This document shows, one piece after another, positions 52,181 to 60,814 of a stretch of 64,000 nucleotides of DNA. Every line of letters starts with the position of its first letter. Positions within the stretch are counted from its first letter, which is position 1. The notes beneath the pieces were generated by a model. That model did no database searches and was not told the DNA's origin. It was given only the letters and a program-made list of their open reading frames with translations. A program made the translations under genes and the position numbers. Source of the DNA: Providencia hangzhouensis (GTDB taxonomy: Bacteria; Pseudomonadota; Gammaproteobacteria; Enterobacterales; Enterobacteriaceae); NCBI RefSeq assembly GCF_029193595.2, contig NZ_CP135052.1, positions 868,001-932,000 of the forward strand. The letters are read 5' to 3'.

Positions 52181-53644
52181 CTAATTGGAAAGACCACCAA
52201 AGCAGAGGTATTTCACTTCCAAGTAATCTTCGATTCCGTAGCGTGAACCTTCACGCCCCAGACCTGACTGCTTAATGCCACCAAATGGGGCCACTTCATT
52301 TGAAATAATGCCTTCATTAATACCCACCATGCCGCTTTCTAATGCCTCAGCAACACGGTAGATACGCCCGATATCTTTTGAATAGAAATAAGATGCCAAG
52401 CCAAATTCAGTATCATTGGCAAGATCAATAGCTTCTTGCTCATCGCGGAATTTAAATAAAGGTGCCAGTGGGCCGAATGTTTCTTCTTTAGCGACTTTCA
52501 TGGCTTCAGTGACGCCAGTGATAACGGTCGGTTCAAAGAACAAGCCACCTAATTCTGCCGATTTACCACCAGCGATGACTTTTGCACCGTGGGAAACGGC
52601 ATCAGCAATATGTTCAGTGACTTTATCGACTGCGGCTTGATTAATCAGAGGACCCTGCTGGGAGTCTGCTTGTGTGGCAGGGCCGATTTTCAGTTCATTC
52701 ACGGCTTTTGCCAAACGAGCCGCAAATTCATCGTAAACGCCTTCTTGGACTAAAATACGGTTAGCACACACACAAGTTTGCCCGCTATTACGGAATTTAG
52801 CCGCTAATGCACCTTGTACTGCTGCATCTAAATCGGCATCATCAAACACGATAAATGGCGCGTTACCACCGAGTTCCAGAGACATTTTTTTCACGGTGTT
52901 AGCGCACTGTTCCATCAGCAATTTACCAACTCGTGTTGAACCCGTGAACGTGAGCTTACGAACGATTGGGCTAGAGGTCATCACGCCGCCAATGGCTTTA
53001 GCATCCGTACCTGGGACAATGTTAAATACACCAGCAGGAATACCGGCTTCTTCCCCTAACGCTGCCAACGCTAATGCAGATAATGGTGTTTCTGCCGCGG
53101 GTTTTAATACCATCGTACAGCCTGCTGCTAGCGCAGGGCCGACTTTACGGGTGATCATGGCGTTTGGGAAGTTCCACGGTGTGATAGCCGCAACCACCCC
53201 CACGGGTTGTTTTATCGTCACAAGGCGACGCCCCGGTAAAGGTGATGGAATGGTTTCCCCATACACACGTTTACCTTCTTCAGCAAACCACTCAATAAAG
53301 CTGGCACCGTAGGCAATTTCTCCCATCGATTCAGTGATCGACTTACCTTGCTCAGCACTGAGTAACTCAGCCAGTTCTTTTTGGTTATCCATCATTAAAC
53401 GGAACCATTTATTTAAAATTTGGCTGCGCTCTTTGGCGGTTTTAGCACGCCATGCCGGCAGGGCTTTTTCTGCGGCTTCGATAGCTTGTTGAGTTTCTAA
53501 AGCACCGATATTGCTGACGTTAGCGATAACTTCGTTATTGGCTGGGTTAGTGACCTCAAACACACCTTTATTTTGGGCATCAACCCATTGGCCGTTGATA
53601 TAAGCTTGTTGGCGAAATAACGTAGAATTGGTATTTATGCTCAT
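52181..53644 (-). CDS. gabD: Succinate-semialdehyde dehydrogenase (GabD type) in the hpa operon
   Basis: Oxidises succinate semialdehyde to succinate, the natural follow-on to the HpaI aldolase. The 487-residue aldehyde dehydrogenase has ITPWNFPNAMI, the NAD(P) loop GSTRVGKLLM, the general base in ELGGNAPF and the catalytic Cys in GQTCVCAN. It is close to E. coli GabD in YGASFIEWFAEEGKRVYGETIP and the end REGSRYGIEDYLEVKYLC. Its ATG overlaps the stop of the MFS gene (ATGA). E. coli encodes this activity outside hpa, so its presence here is a useful addition. Confidence 0.92.
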   Translation of the reverse strand: MSINTNSTLFRQQAYINGQWVDAQNKGVFEVTNPANNEVIANVSNIGALETQQAIEAAEKALPAWRAKTAKERSQILNKWFRLMMDNQKELAELLSAEQGKSITESMGEIAYGASFIEWFAEEGKRVYGETIPSPLPGRRLVTIKQPVGVVAAITPWNFPNAMITRKVGPALAAGCTMVLKPAAETPLSALALAALGEEAGIPAGVFNIVPGTDAKAIGGVMTSSPIVRKLTFTGSTRVGKLLMEQCANTVKKMSLELGGNAPFIVFDDADLDAAVQGALAAKFRNSGQTCVCANRILVQEGVYDEFAARLAKAVNELKIGPATQADSQQGPLINQAAVDKVTEHIADAVSHGAKVIAGGKSAELGGLFFEPTVITGVTEAMKVAKEETFGPLAPLFKFRDEQEAIDLANDTEFGLASYFYSKDIGRIYRVAEALESGMVGINEGIISNEVAPFGGIKQSGLGREGSRYGIEDYLEVKYLCFGGLSN

Positions 53645-54867
53645 TTTTCGTTGTTCTCCGAAGACACTGATTGGACTTGTGGGCGGATATTTTTAGCTGA
53701 TAGCTGTTGGCTAACAAAACTTAACCCGGCACACAGCGCCATAACAAGTGCCATAGCGAATGGGGATTCATCTTGTAATACAGAAACTGCAACGCTGGCG
53801 ACAGCCGCTAAGGCAAACTGAATAGAAATAGCAAGTGCACTGGCACTTCCTGCAATTTTCCCGCGATGTTGCAGTAATAGTGACAAACTGTTGGTGCCGA
53901 TAGCATTGACCATCGATAAGAACAGCACGACTAGAATAACAATTATGGGCAAACTTTGTTGGTAAAATATGAGTAACAGCAGACCAAATGCTAATTGAAA
54001 CCCACTTTGTATAGTCAGTATGCGCGTTAAACTATAGGTTTTTAGCAGTTTAACGTTCAACAACAACATGACAATCATCCCCAAGATGTTACAACCGAAC
54101 AGCAAACCATAATGTTGTTCAGAAACACCGAAATAATTGATGTACACAAACGGTGAACCACTGATAAAGGCAAACATACCGGCAAAAGAGAATGCCATGG
54201 TGCCAATAATACTCAGTGCTTCTCGGTCTGTGAGCACCTGTGCATAATTCTTAAAAGCGACACAAAGTATATTTTCAGAACCGCGCTGGTGGGTTAGAGT
54301 TTCAGGGAGTAAGAAAAAAATCGCACACACCGAAGCCAAGCCAATTACTGCCAGCAAATAGAAAATCACTTGCCACTGAAAATGAACAAGTAAAAAACCA
54401 CCTAAAAGTGGTGCCAGTAATGGCGCTATCATGGTCACTAGTGTCATTAATGACAGCACTTTAGGTAGTTCATGAGCAGGGTAAACATCCCTTGCAATCG
54501 CCCTAGCCATAACAATGGCCGCTCCACTACCAAAAGCTTGCAGCGCTCGGAATACAATCAAGGTATTTGCGTTGGTGGCTTGTGCGCATAACAAACTGGC
54601 AATAGTGAAAATGGCAAGGCCACTTAACAACATTTTCCGCCGGCCAAGAAGGTCACTTAATGGGCCATAAAACAGCATTCCCACGCAGAAACCAGCAAAA
54701 AAAGCCCCAAGGGTGTACTGTATTTGCCCTTGAGTGGCCTGTAATGCAATTCCCATTTGAGGGAGGGCTGGGAGGTACATATCGATAGACAATGGACCGA
54801 ATGCCACTAATGACCCCAGTAATGGAATCAAGTAGTGCGGTATGTGTTTATCGAAATTTTTAACCAT
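53641..54867 (-). CDS. Bcr/CflA-type MFS efflux transporter
   Basis: Predicted 12-helix drug/metabolite exporter. The 408-residue protein has the Bcr/CflA signature FGPLSIDMYLPALPQM near the N-terminus, the FYGPLSDLLGRRKMLL loop, and IVMARAIARDVYPAHELPKVLSLM with a motif C-like helix after it. GAGAGGG lies upstream of the ATG. It lies between hpaF and gabD inside the hpa operon and overlaps gabD by 4 bases, so it is co-expressed. It may export a toxic pathway intermediate (inference). Not part of the E. coli hpa cluster. Confidence 0.88.
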   Translation of the reverse strand: MVKNFDKHIPHYLIPLLGSLVAFGPLSIDMYLPALPQMGIALQATQGQIQYTLGAFFAGFCVGMLFYGPLSDLLGRRKMLLSGLAIFTIASLLCAQATNANTLIVFRALQAFGSGAAIVMARAIARDVYPAHELPKVLSLMTLVTMIAPLLAPLLGGFLLVHFQWQVIFYLLAVIGLASVCAIFFLLPETLTHQRGSENILCVAFKNYAQVLTDREALSIIGTMAFSFAGMFAFISGSPFVYINYFGVSEQHYGLLFGCNILGMIVMLLLNVKLLKTYSLTRILTIQSGFQLAFGLLLLIFYQQSLPIIVILVVLFLSMVNAIGTNSLSLLLQHRGKIAGSASALAISIQFALAAVASVAVSVLQDESPFAMALVMALCAGLSFVSQQLSAKNIRPQVQSVSSENNEK

Positions 54868-54907
54868 CTTGCCCTCTCAATAAAACGAAGAATAAAGCTT
54901 TAAACTC

Positions 54908-55291
54908 TTAGCCCTTAAACAAGGCATGAACATTGTTCTGTTTATAATTTAAAACAGGATCAAGCTCTTCCATGGTAAAAGACAGCGCGAGGTAACGTTT
55001 TGCCATTAAATCGGCAAAGTGGGTTTTGATCAGGTCGAAAATCATTTCCCCCGTTTTTTGCCTATCTTCAAGAGAGCGCCCAGCACCGATCTTCAACGTC
55101 ATATGGACAAAAGCATAATCGTGCTTGCCATCGGCCATTTGCCAAGTATCCAGCCAAATAGCACGACTACGAATGCCACCTAATGGGAAGATACCGGTTC
55201 CCGCGAGGGCTTCATTCACTTTGGCGAAGAGCTCAGGTAGTTGAGCTTCATCACGAATATTTTCTGTACATTCTGCATAAAAATGAGGCAT
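54908..55291 (-). CDS. hpaF: 5-carboxymethyl-2-hydroxymuconate isomerase
   Basis: Tautomerase-superfamily enzyme converting 5-carboxymethyl-2-hydroxymuconate to its oxo isomer. The 127-residue protein starts MPHFYAECTENIR, retaining Pro1 after Met removal as the catalytic base. FPLGGIRSRAIW, DYAFVHMTLKIGAGRSLEDRQKTGE and MEELDPVLNYKQNN match the family. It lies 9 bases after hpaD and precedes the MFS gene. Confidence 0.95.
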   Translation of the reverse strand: MPHFYAECTENIRDEAQLPELFAKVNEALAGTGIFPLGGIRSRAIWLDTWQMADGKHDYAFVHMTLKIGAGRSLEDRQKTGEMIFDLIKTHFADLMAKRYLALSFTMEELDPVLNYKQNNVHALFKG

Positions 55292-55300
55292 AACAATTCC

Positions 55301-56182
55301 TTATGCGGTGACAGCTTGTTTATCAGTAATATAGCTTGGTAGTGGGAACACGGCATTGATTTGCCCTGTGCCTGAGCTTGCAAACAAGTCAGTTAAGACT
55401 TCCACTTTCTCAGCGTATTTATCCCAACCTAACATACCTAACAGCATCACGGTGTCGTGCATATGGCCTTCGCCATAGCAGTAATCTGCGTATTCAGGCA
55501 ACATTTTGCAGAATTCTTCAAAACGACCTTCACGCCAAAGTTTGACGACACGTTTATCCATTTGCTCATCAAATTCACGCGTGTAGCTGTTCATGCCATC
55601 TTCGGCTTTTTGGTCATCAATAAAGCGGTGTGATAATGAGCCACTCGCTAATACAGCGACGGTGCCATTGTATTTTTCAATCGCGGTTAGTACGGCTTCA
55701 CCTAATTTGCGGCTGTCTTCAAAACTATGAGAAGTACAGAATGCTGAGATTGAGATAACTTTAAAGTGACGGTCACTATTCATATAGCGCATAGGAACTA
55801 ATGTCGCATACTCAAGGGTTAAGCTTGGGATTTCATGAGCTTGAGCACGAACACCTAACTTACGCGCTTCCTCACCAATCATTTGGCCTAATACCGAGTT
55901 CCCATCGTATTCATATTCCATATCGCGAATAAAATGTGGAAGTTCATTACTGGTGTAAATACCTTTAAAGTGGTCAGCACAGTTAATGTGATAGGCGCTG
56001 TTGACTAACCAGTGCGTATCAAAAACGATGATGGTATCAACGCCTAATTCACGGCAGCGGCGGCTGATTTCTTTATGCCCATCGATAGCGGCTTGGCGGC
56101 ATCCAAAGTTTTTACCTGGTAGTTCTGATAGGTACATGGATGGGACGTGTGTTATTTTTGCGGCGAGTGCCAACTTACCCAT
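55301..56182 (-). CDS. hpaD: 3,4-dihydroxyphenylacetate 2,3-dioxygenase
   Basis: Extradiol ring-cleavage dioxygenase using Fe(II), giving 5-carboxymethyl-2-hydroxymuconate semialdehyde. The 293-residue protein matches E. coli HpaD: MGKLALAAKITHVPSMYLSELPGKNFGCRQAAIDGHKEI, VFDTHWLVNSAYHINCADHFKG, LASGSLSHRFIDDQKAEDGMNSYTREF and the Glu-containing CYGEGHMHDTVMLLGMLGW. It is an LigB-type enzyme. AGAGGA precedes the ATG, and an ERIC-like element ends 13 bases further upstream, between it and hpaE. Confidence 0.96.
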   Translation of the reverse strand: MGKLALAAKITHVPSMYLSELPGKNFGCRQAAIDGHKEISRRCRELGVDTIIVFDTHWLVNSAYHINCADHFKGIYTSNELPHFIRDMEYEYDGNSVLGQMIGEEARKLGVRAQAHEIPSLTLEYATLVPMRYMNSDRHFKVISISAFCTSHSFEDSRKLGEAVLTAIEKYNGTVAVLASGSLSHRFIDDQKAEDGMNSYTREFDEQMDKRVVKLWREGRFEEFCKMLPEYADYCYGEGHMHDTVMLLGMLGWDKYAEKVEVLTDLFASSGTGQINAVFPLPSYITDKQAVTA

Positions 56183-56194
56183 TTCATCCTCTCT

Positions 56195-56317
56195 TACCCG
56201 TTATATTTTGAGCTGTAGCGGTGTTGGCCGCACAAAACCACCCTAATCACATACTCATGTATGCTCATAGGGATGATTTCGCTTGCCGCCTAGCTACAAC
56301 TCAAACTATTTAGGGTA
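56195..56317. repeat. ERIC-like palindromic element between hpaE and hpaD
   Basis: 123 bases from TACCC (56195) to GGGTA (56317), the same length as the copy at 48700. Outer arms TTTTGAGCTGTAGC and GCTACAACTCAAA pair well. The core has CATACTCATGTATG and CTCATAGGGAT. It lies between the hpaE stop and the hpaD ribosome binding site. Confidence 0.78.
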
Positions 56318-56422
56318 AGGAACGAGTTTACCCATAATTTGTTGTAGCTATTATTTATCATGAATCATTTACAGTTCAAATTTTCATGGGTATCTAATTG
56401 ATAAATAAAATAAATTTATGAA

Positions 56423-57889
56423 TCACACACCCCAGCGAGGGATGTTGTGGTCTCCGTAGGAGATACACACGTTCTTCATTTCTGCGAACACTTCGAAGCT
56501 GTACTCGCCACCTTCACGACCTACACCGGAGGCTTTGACACCACCGAATGGTTGGCGCAGGTCACGCACGTTTTGGGTGTTAACAAACACCATTCCAGCT
56601 TCAATACTGCGTGATAAACGTAAAATCTTGCTGACATCTTGCGTCCAAATATACGAAGCAAGGCCGTACTCAATATCATTTGCCATGCGTAAACCGTCTT
56701 CTTCAGATTTAAACGGAATTAAACAAGCCACAGGCCCAAAGATCTCTTCTTGGGCGACACGCATGCGGTTATCGACATCAGCCAGTACGGTAGGACGTAA
56801 GAAATTACCGCCTTTGAGGTGGTCAGGTAGGTCAGTCGGTTTGTCTGGGCCACCCGCTAACAAGGTTGCGCCTTCTTCCATACCTAAACGAATATAACCC
56901 GAAACCTTGTTCCAGTGCTGCTGGCTGATCAATGCACCCACTTGGGTTTTCGGATCGTTCGGGTCACCGACGATCAAGCGGTTTGCACGTTCCGCAAAGC
57001 GTTTAACAAACTCAGGATAGATACTTTCTTGGATGAAAATACGTGAGCCAGCCGTACAGCGTTCGCCATTAATGGAGAAAATCGTAAACAGGGCAGCGTC
57101 TAGTGCACGCTCAATATCCGCGTCTTCAAAGACCAGTACCGGTGATTTACCCCCTAATTCCATGGAATACTTTTTCAAGCCTGCATTTTGCATAATAGTG
57201 CGGCCAGTAGCCGTGCCCCCAGTAAAGGAAACCGCACGGACATCATGGTGTTTGACTAAAGCATCCCCAGCAGTGCTACCATAGCCTTGAACCACGTTCA
57301 AAACGCCCGCTGGAATACCGGCTTCCAGAGCCAGTTCACCAAGGCGATTCGCTGATAATGGTGATAACTCAGACATTTTCAGAACCGCAGTATTACCCAG
57401 TGCTAAACAAGGGGCGGTTTTCCATGTTGCGGTCATAAATGGCACGTTCCATGGGGAAATCAGCGCACAGACACCCACAGGTTGAACCAAGGTGTAGTTC
57501 ATCATCTTGTCATCAACAGGGTAAGTACGGCCATTCATTTGCTGGCAAATTTCAGCAAAGAATTCAAAGTTGTGTGAAGCGCGTGGGATCAACACGTTTT
57601 TAGTTTGGTGAATAGGCAAACCAGTGTCTTTGGTTTCCATTTCTGCAATTTGCGGGACATTTTCGTCGATCAATTCACCAAGGCGACGCATTAAGCGAGC
57701 GCGCTCTTTCATCGGGGTATTGGACCATTTTGGAAATGCGTCTTTTGCTGCGGCAACGGCTTGGTTGATTTCGTCTTGTCCACCCGCTGCGACTTCAGCG
57801 AGTACTTCACCCGTTGCAGGGTTGGTGGTTTCAAAATAGTCTTTGCTAGCAACGTTTTTACCGTTGATCCAATGATTAATCTTAGTCAT
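56423..57889 (-). CDS. hpaE: 5-carboxymethyl-2-hydroxymuconate semialdehyde dehydrogenase
   Basis: NAD-dependent oxidation of CHMS to the dicarboxylic acid. The 488-residue aldehyde dehydrogenase has ISPWNVPFMTATWK, the FTGGTATGRTIM loop, ELGGKSPVLVFEDADI with the general base, the catalytic Cys in NGERCTAGSRIF, and the C-terminal EYSFEVFAEMKNVCISYGDHNIPRWGV. It matches E. coli HpaE. Its ATG overlaps the hpaG2 stop (TAATG), so the two are coupled. An ERIC-like element follows in the 240-base gap before hpaD. Confidence 0.96.
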   Translation of the reverse strand: MTKINHWINGKNVASKDYFETTNPATGEVLAEVAAGGQDEINQAVAAAKDAFPKWSNTPMKERARLMRRLGELIDENVPQIAEMETKDTGLPIHQTKNVLIPRASHNFEFFAEICQQMNGRTYPVDDKMMNYTLVQPVGVCALISPWNVPFMTATWKTAPCLALGNTAVLKMSELSPLSANRLGELALEAGIPAGVLNVVQGYGSTAGDALVKHHDVRAVSFTGGTATGRTIMQNAGLKKYSMELGGKSPVLVFEDADIERALDAALFTIFSINGERCTAGSRIFIQESIYPEFVKRFAERANRLIVGDPNDPKTQVGALISQQHWNKVSGYIRLGMEEGATLLAGGPDKPTDLPDHLKGGNFLRPTVLADVDNRMRVAQEEIFGPVACLIPFKSEEDGLRMANDIEYGLASYIWTQDVSKILRLSRSIEAGMVFVNTQNVRDLRQPFGGVKASGVGREGGEYSFEVFAEMKNVCISYGDHNIPRWGV

Positions 57890-58668
57890 TACACACGTTC
57901 CTCATAGTCTTTTTCGCTGATAATGGTGTTGACCAGTTTGCCAACACCTTCAACTTCAACAATGACTTCGTCACCCGGCACGACATCAGACAACCCTTTT
58001 GGTGTCCCTGTCGCAATCATGTCTCCCGGTTGCAGTGTCATAAAGTCACTGAGGTAAGCAATTAAAAATGGAATATCGAAAATTAGATCGGCAGTGGTGC
58101 CTTTTTGACGTAATTCACCATTAACATAGGTGTATAAAGCTAAGTTATGTGGATCTTTAATGGCGTCTTTATCGACGATCCAAGGGCCGATCGGCGTTAA
58201 GGTATCGCGGCTCTTAACACGTAAATTTGGGCGATAATAGTTCTCTAAATAGTCACGGATCGCATAGTCATTACACACGGTATAACCTGCGACATAATCC
58301 ATGGCATCTTCTCTTGAGACCTTGTGAGCCGTTTTTCCAATCACCACCACTAACTCAGACTCATAATGCATATATTCAACATTATCAGGGCGAACAGAAA
58401 CTTGGCGGTGGCCCGTTAAGCTGCTTTCTGCTTTTAAGAAAATTAAAGGTTCTTCAGGTGGCTTAAATTCTAATTCGGCAGCATGGTCCGCATAGTTCAA
58501 ACCAAGGGCAAATAACGTTCCTTGAGCAGGGGGTAACCATTCAACATCAGGAGAATCACCCGTGACTACATCCCCATTAGGTAACGTAATGGCTTCGTTA
58601 TCACCAACGGTGACGGAATATTCAGTGCCTTTAAAAAGGATTTTGGCGCGTTTTGTTATCGTAGACAT
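57889..58668 (-). CDS. hpaG2: Homoprotocatechuate pathway decarboxylase/isomerase, C-terminal half (HpaG2)
   Basis: FAH-family enzyme corresponding to the C-terminal half of the fused E. coli HpaG. The 259-residue protein has GTLFALGLNYADHAAELEFKPPEEPLIFLKAESS, YMHYESELVVVIGK, YTVCNDYAIRDYLENYYRPNLRVKSRD and MIATGTPKGLSDVVPGDEV. It has its own ATG and ribosome binding site (AGGAGG) overlapping the hpaG1 stop (TAATG), so the split is organised, not a frameshift. It decarboxylates/isomerises 5-oxopent-3-ene-1,2,5-tricarboxylate together with HpaG1. Confidence 0.93.
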   Translation of the reverse strand: MSTITKRAKILFKGTEYSVTVGDNEAITLPNGDVVTGDSPDVEWLPPAQGTLFALGLNYADHAAELEFKPPEEPLIFLKAESSLTGHRQVSVRPDNVEYMHYESELVVVIGKTAHKVSREDAMDYVAGYTVCNDYAIRDYLENYYRPNLRVKSRDTLTPIGPWIVDKDAIKDPHNLALYTYVNGELRQKGTTADLIFDIPFLIAYLSDFMTLQPGDMIATGTPKGLSDVVPGDEVIVEVEGVGKLVNTIISEKDYEERV

Positions 58669-59297
58669 TATTTTCCTCCTGCTGCCACAACGGTATTTTT
58701 CAGGCTAGGAAAGCCTTCCGCTTGGATAACCACGTCATCACCGGGTTTGATGGTGACGCGTTGCTGTGGCGTTCCGAGCAGGATCACATCCCCTTGCTTT
58801 AAGGTGGCAAAGTCACTTAATGCAGCCACTAACTCGCTAGCATCGCGGATCAGATCTTTTGTTGACCAGCGATCCACTTCTTTGCCATTCACTAGGGTGA
58901 TGATATCGACAGGAGTATTTAGCGAAGTAGCCACCATTTCACCGATTGGGCAGAAAGTATCACGGCATTTTGCTTTAATTGCAGGGCGATAGAAGGTGTC
59001 TTCTGGCAAGCTCACTTCATTTGCCAGCGCAAACCCAGCAATAAATTGATGAGCATCCTCTTTACTGACTTTGCGTGCATTTTTACCGATCACCAAAGCA
59101 AGCGTAGCGCCACTTTGCACTTCTTCACCTATAGGGTGCAAAATTTGCTCACCTGAATTGATACGCGTATTACGCGGCTTAATAAACCACACAGGGGTTT
59201 TTGGTGGGGTCTTATAAGGGGCTTGCTGGAATGCCTCAAGCCAATGGCTAAGCTGGCTTTGGTGATTGAGGGCAACGGCAAATACAGTGCCTTTCAT
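58668..59297 (-). CDS. hpaG1: Homoprotocatechuate pathway decarboxylase/isomerase, N-terminal half (HpaG1)
   Basis: FAH-family enzyme corresponding to the N-terminal half of E. coli HpaG. The 209-residue protein has MKGTVFAVALNHQSQLSHWLEAFQQ, KTPVWFIKPRNTRI, GFALANEVSLPEDTFYRPAIKAKCRDTFCPIGE and DVILLGTPQQRVTIKPGD. The ATG at 59297 is chosen for AAGGAG 6 bases upstream; an in-frame TTG at 59303 is rejected. First gene of the operon; divergent from hpaR across a ~430-base region with two palindromes and a CRP-like site. Confidence 0.93.
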   Translation of the reverse strand: MKGTVFAVALNHQSQLSHWLEAFQQAPYKTPPKTPVWFIKPRNTRINSGEQILHPIGEEVQSGATLALVIGKNARKVSKEDAHQFIAGFALANEVSLPEDTFYRPAIKAKCRDTFCPIGEMVATSLNTPVDIITLVNGKEVDRWSTKDLIRDASELVAALSDFATLKQGDVILLGTPQQRVTIKPGDDVVIQAEGFPSLKNTVVAAGGK

Positions 59298-59336
59298 TGA
59301 CAACTCCTTAATGAAAAGAATTCAACTTTCGAGTAA

Positions 59337-59354
59337 TTATTAATATATTAATAA
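59337..59354. promoter_or_regulatory. Perfect palindrome near hpaG1 (candidate HpaR operator)
   Basis: TTATTAATATATTAATAA is an exact 18-base palindrome 40 bases before the hpaG1 start. MarR-type regulators such as HpaR bind AT-rich palindromes of this size. Assignment is inference. Confidence 0.5.
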
Positions 59355-59403
59355 AGTATAATTTTTAAATTAGCAATAGGTTTATGTAAATGTTAATTTT
59401 AAT

Positions 59404-59419
59404 TGTGATCTCATTAACA
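59404..59419 (-). promoter_or_regulatory. CRP-like site in the hpaR-hpaG region
   Basis: TGTGA, six bases, then TAACA: a full left half and four of five right-half bases of the CRP consensus. E. coli hpa expression is known to be catabolite-controlled. Confidence 0.4.
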
Positions 59420-59498
59420 TAATTGAGTCACCTTTCTGTAACATGCTGTTATAAATGGATTTATTATTTTTTCAATTTTTTTTGATTTACAAAAAATT

Positions 59499-59510
59499 AA
59501 CTTTAAAGTT
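59499..59510. promoter_or_regulatory. Second palindrome between hpaG1 and hpaR
   Basis: AACTTTAAAGTT is an exact 12-base palindrome, extended with one mismatch per arm to AAAATTAACTTTAAAGTTGA and beyond. A second HpaR site would fit the two-operator model known from E. coli (inference). The remainder of the 59298-59728 spacer holds no gene. Confidence 0.4.
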
Positions 59511-59728
59511 GAATTTTAAATTATTTACTCATTAATATTTTAGGGTTTTTCTTTGAGATTGTTATTTGACCGTGCTACTCTTGAATAAGGCAAATTGGTG
59601 ATGTGGAAATTCATGGTGATAACCAAAGGGTTTCACTAAAGCATTGCGCCAATAAAGCACTGTGGCAGCCGCCATAAAATACCTAAATTGGGCTAAATAA
59701 CGTTAATTAAGTGGTGAGTTTTAAGCTT

Positions 59729-60184
59729 ATGCATGAATCATTGACAATTGCATTATTGCAGGCAAGGGAAACCGCAATGGGTTTTTTCCGGCCGATATTA
59801 AAGTCGTATAATTTGACTGAACAGCAATGGCGTATTATTCGCGTTTTAGCTGATAAGCGTTCAATTGATTTTCATGAATTATCAGTCCAAACCTGTATTC
59901 TGCGCCCAAGTTTAACGGGGATCCTAACCCGTATGGAGCGCGAAGGTTTAATTTTCCGCTTAAAACCGTTGAATGATCAGCGCAAGTTATATGTCTCTTT
60001 GACACCTGCAGGGCAAGAGCTGTATGACAAAGCGCGGCAGGAAGTGGAAGAAGGTTATCAAAAAATTGAGCTGGCTTTTTCGCCAGAGAAAATGCAGCAA
60101 TTAACCGCGTTGTTGGATGAGTTAATTGCTTTAGAGAGCCCAGATTATAGTAATATCGCTGCTGATAAGAGAAAGAGCGCCTAA
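59729..60184 (+). CDS. hpaR: MarR-family repressor HpaR
   Basis: Repressor of the hpaG-led operon, relieved by pathway substrates. The 151-residue protein has MHESLTIALLQARETAMGFFRPILKSYNLTEQQWRIIRVL and the winged HTH with VQTCILRPSLTGILTRMEREGLIFRLKPLNDQRKLYVSLT. The ATG at 59729 matches E. coli HpaR; an in-frame GTG at 59711 would add six residues. It is divergent from hpaG1. Its stop is directly followed by an ERIC-like element whose arm includes the stop region. Confidence 0.94.
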   Translation: MHESLTIALLQARETAMGFFRPILKSYNLTEQQWRIIRVLADKRSIDFHELSVQTCILRPSLTGILTRMEREGLIFRLKPLNDQRKLYVSLTPAGQELYDKARQEVEEGYQKIELAFSPEKMQQLTALLDELIALESPDYSNIAADKRKSA

Positions 60185-60310
60185 ATTTTCGTCATATTTC
60201 GAGCTCTAGCTGTGTTGGCTTCTTTCGGCTATTTGGGTCACATACTGATGTATGCTCCCCAAACTATCCTCAATTGCCGCCTTGCTAGAGTTCGAACTAT
60301 TTAGAAAATT
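60184..60310. repeat. ERIC-like palindromic element after hpaR
   Basis: 127 bases from AATTTTC to GAAAATT. Outer arms TTTCGAGCTCTAGC and GCTAGAGTTCGAA pair well, and the core reads GGGTCACATACTGATGTATGCTCCCC. It begins at the hpaR stop codon and could act as a 3' hairpin for it. Confidence 0.75.
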
Positions 60311-60318
60311 AATTTGTC

Positions 60319-60434
60319 TTCGTCATATTTCACATTGTGACATTGTTGCTGGCGCTGGCTACTGGGTCACATATTGGTGTGTTTTCATCGGACTTTCTTC
60401 AATTGTCGCCTTCTTATAATTCGAATTATTTAGA
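60319..60434. repeat. Degenerate ERIC-like element
   Basis: About 115 bases in direct orientation after the previous copy. TTCGTCATATTTC and TTCGAATTATTTAGAA mark the ends; the core GGGTCACATATTGGTGTG is decayed, with the second half of the hairpin lost. Boundaries are approximate. Confidence 0.5.
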
Positions 60435-60814
60435 ATATAGTTATTACTTAAATAATTCACTTTTCCGTTTAGATTCACTGAAGTTGAACTTCATTTATAC
60501 TTTTAGTTGAGTAGCCAATCCCTCACTATCATATCTTATTTGTAATTGTGAAATTACCTATAGGTTACTTGTGACAAACTCTTCAGAAAAATCATTCCTA
60601 ATAAAATCAAATGATTGATTTTCAGTATATGGCATTAAATTTTATTATTAATTGCGGTTTGGTTAGATTAATATAATAAAATGGCGCAAAAAAAATCATA
60701 TTAAGAATGAAAGTATTAATTTTTAGTCATGGTGGATTTTTTTATCTAAAAACAGTTAATGAGAATAAGTTACATTACGGTAAATTTACTGTTCGTAACG
60801 AAAATTTAGATAAC
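60435..60814. other. Upstream region of the two-partner secretion operon
   Basis: About 380 AT-rich bases. No gene is supported, although an in-frame ATG at 60707 would extend the TpsB reading frame by 36 residues. It should hold the tpsBA promoter. Confidence 0.4.

Noticed and set aside
57889..59297. hpaG split read as a frameshift of a fused gene
   Set aside because: Each half has its own start and Shine-Dalgarno with a TAATG overlap, and hpaG2 has extra N-terminal residues, so a true two-gene form is more likely.
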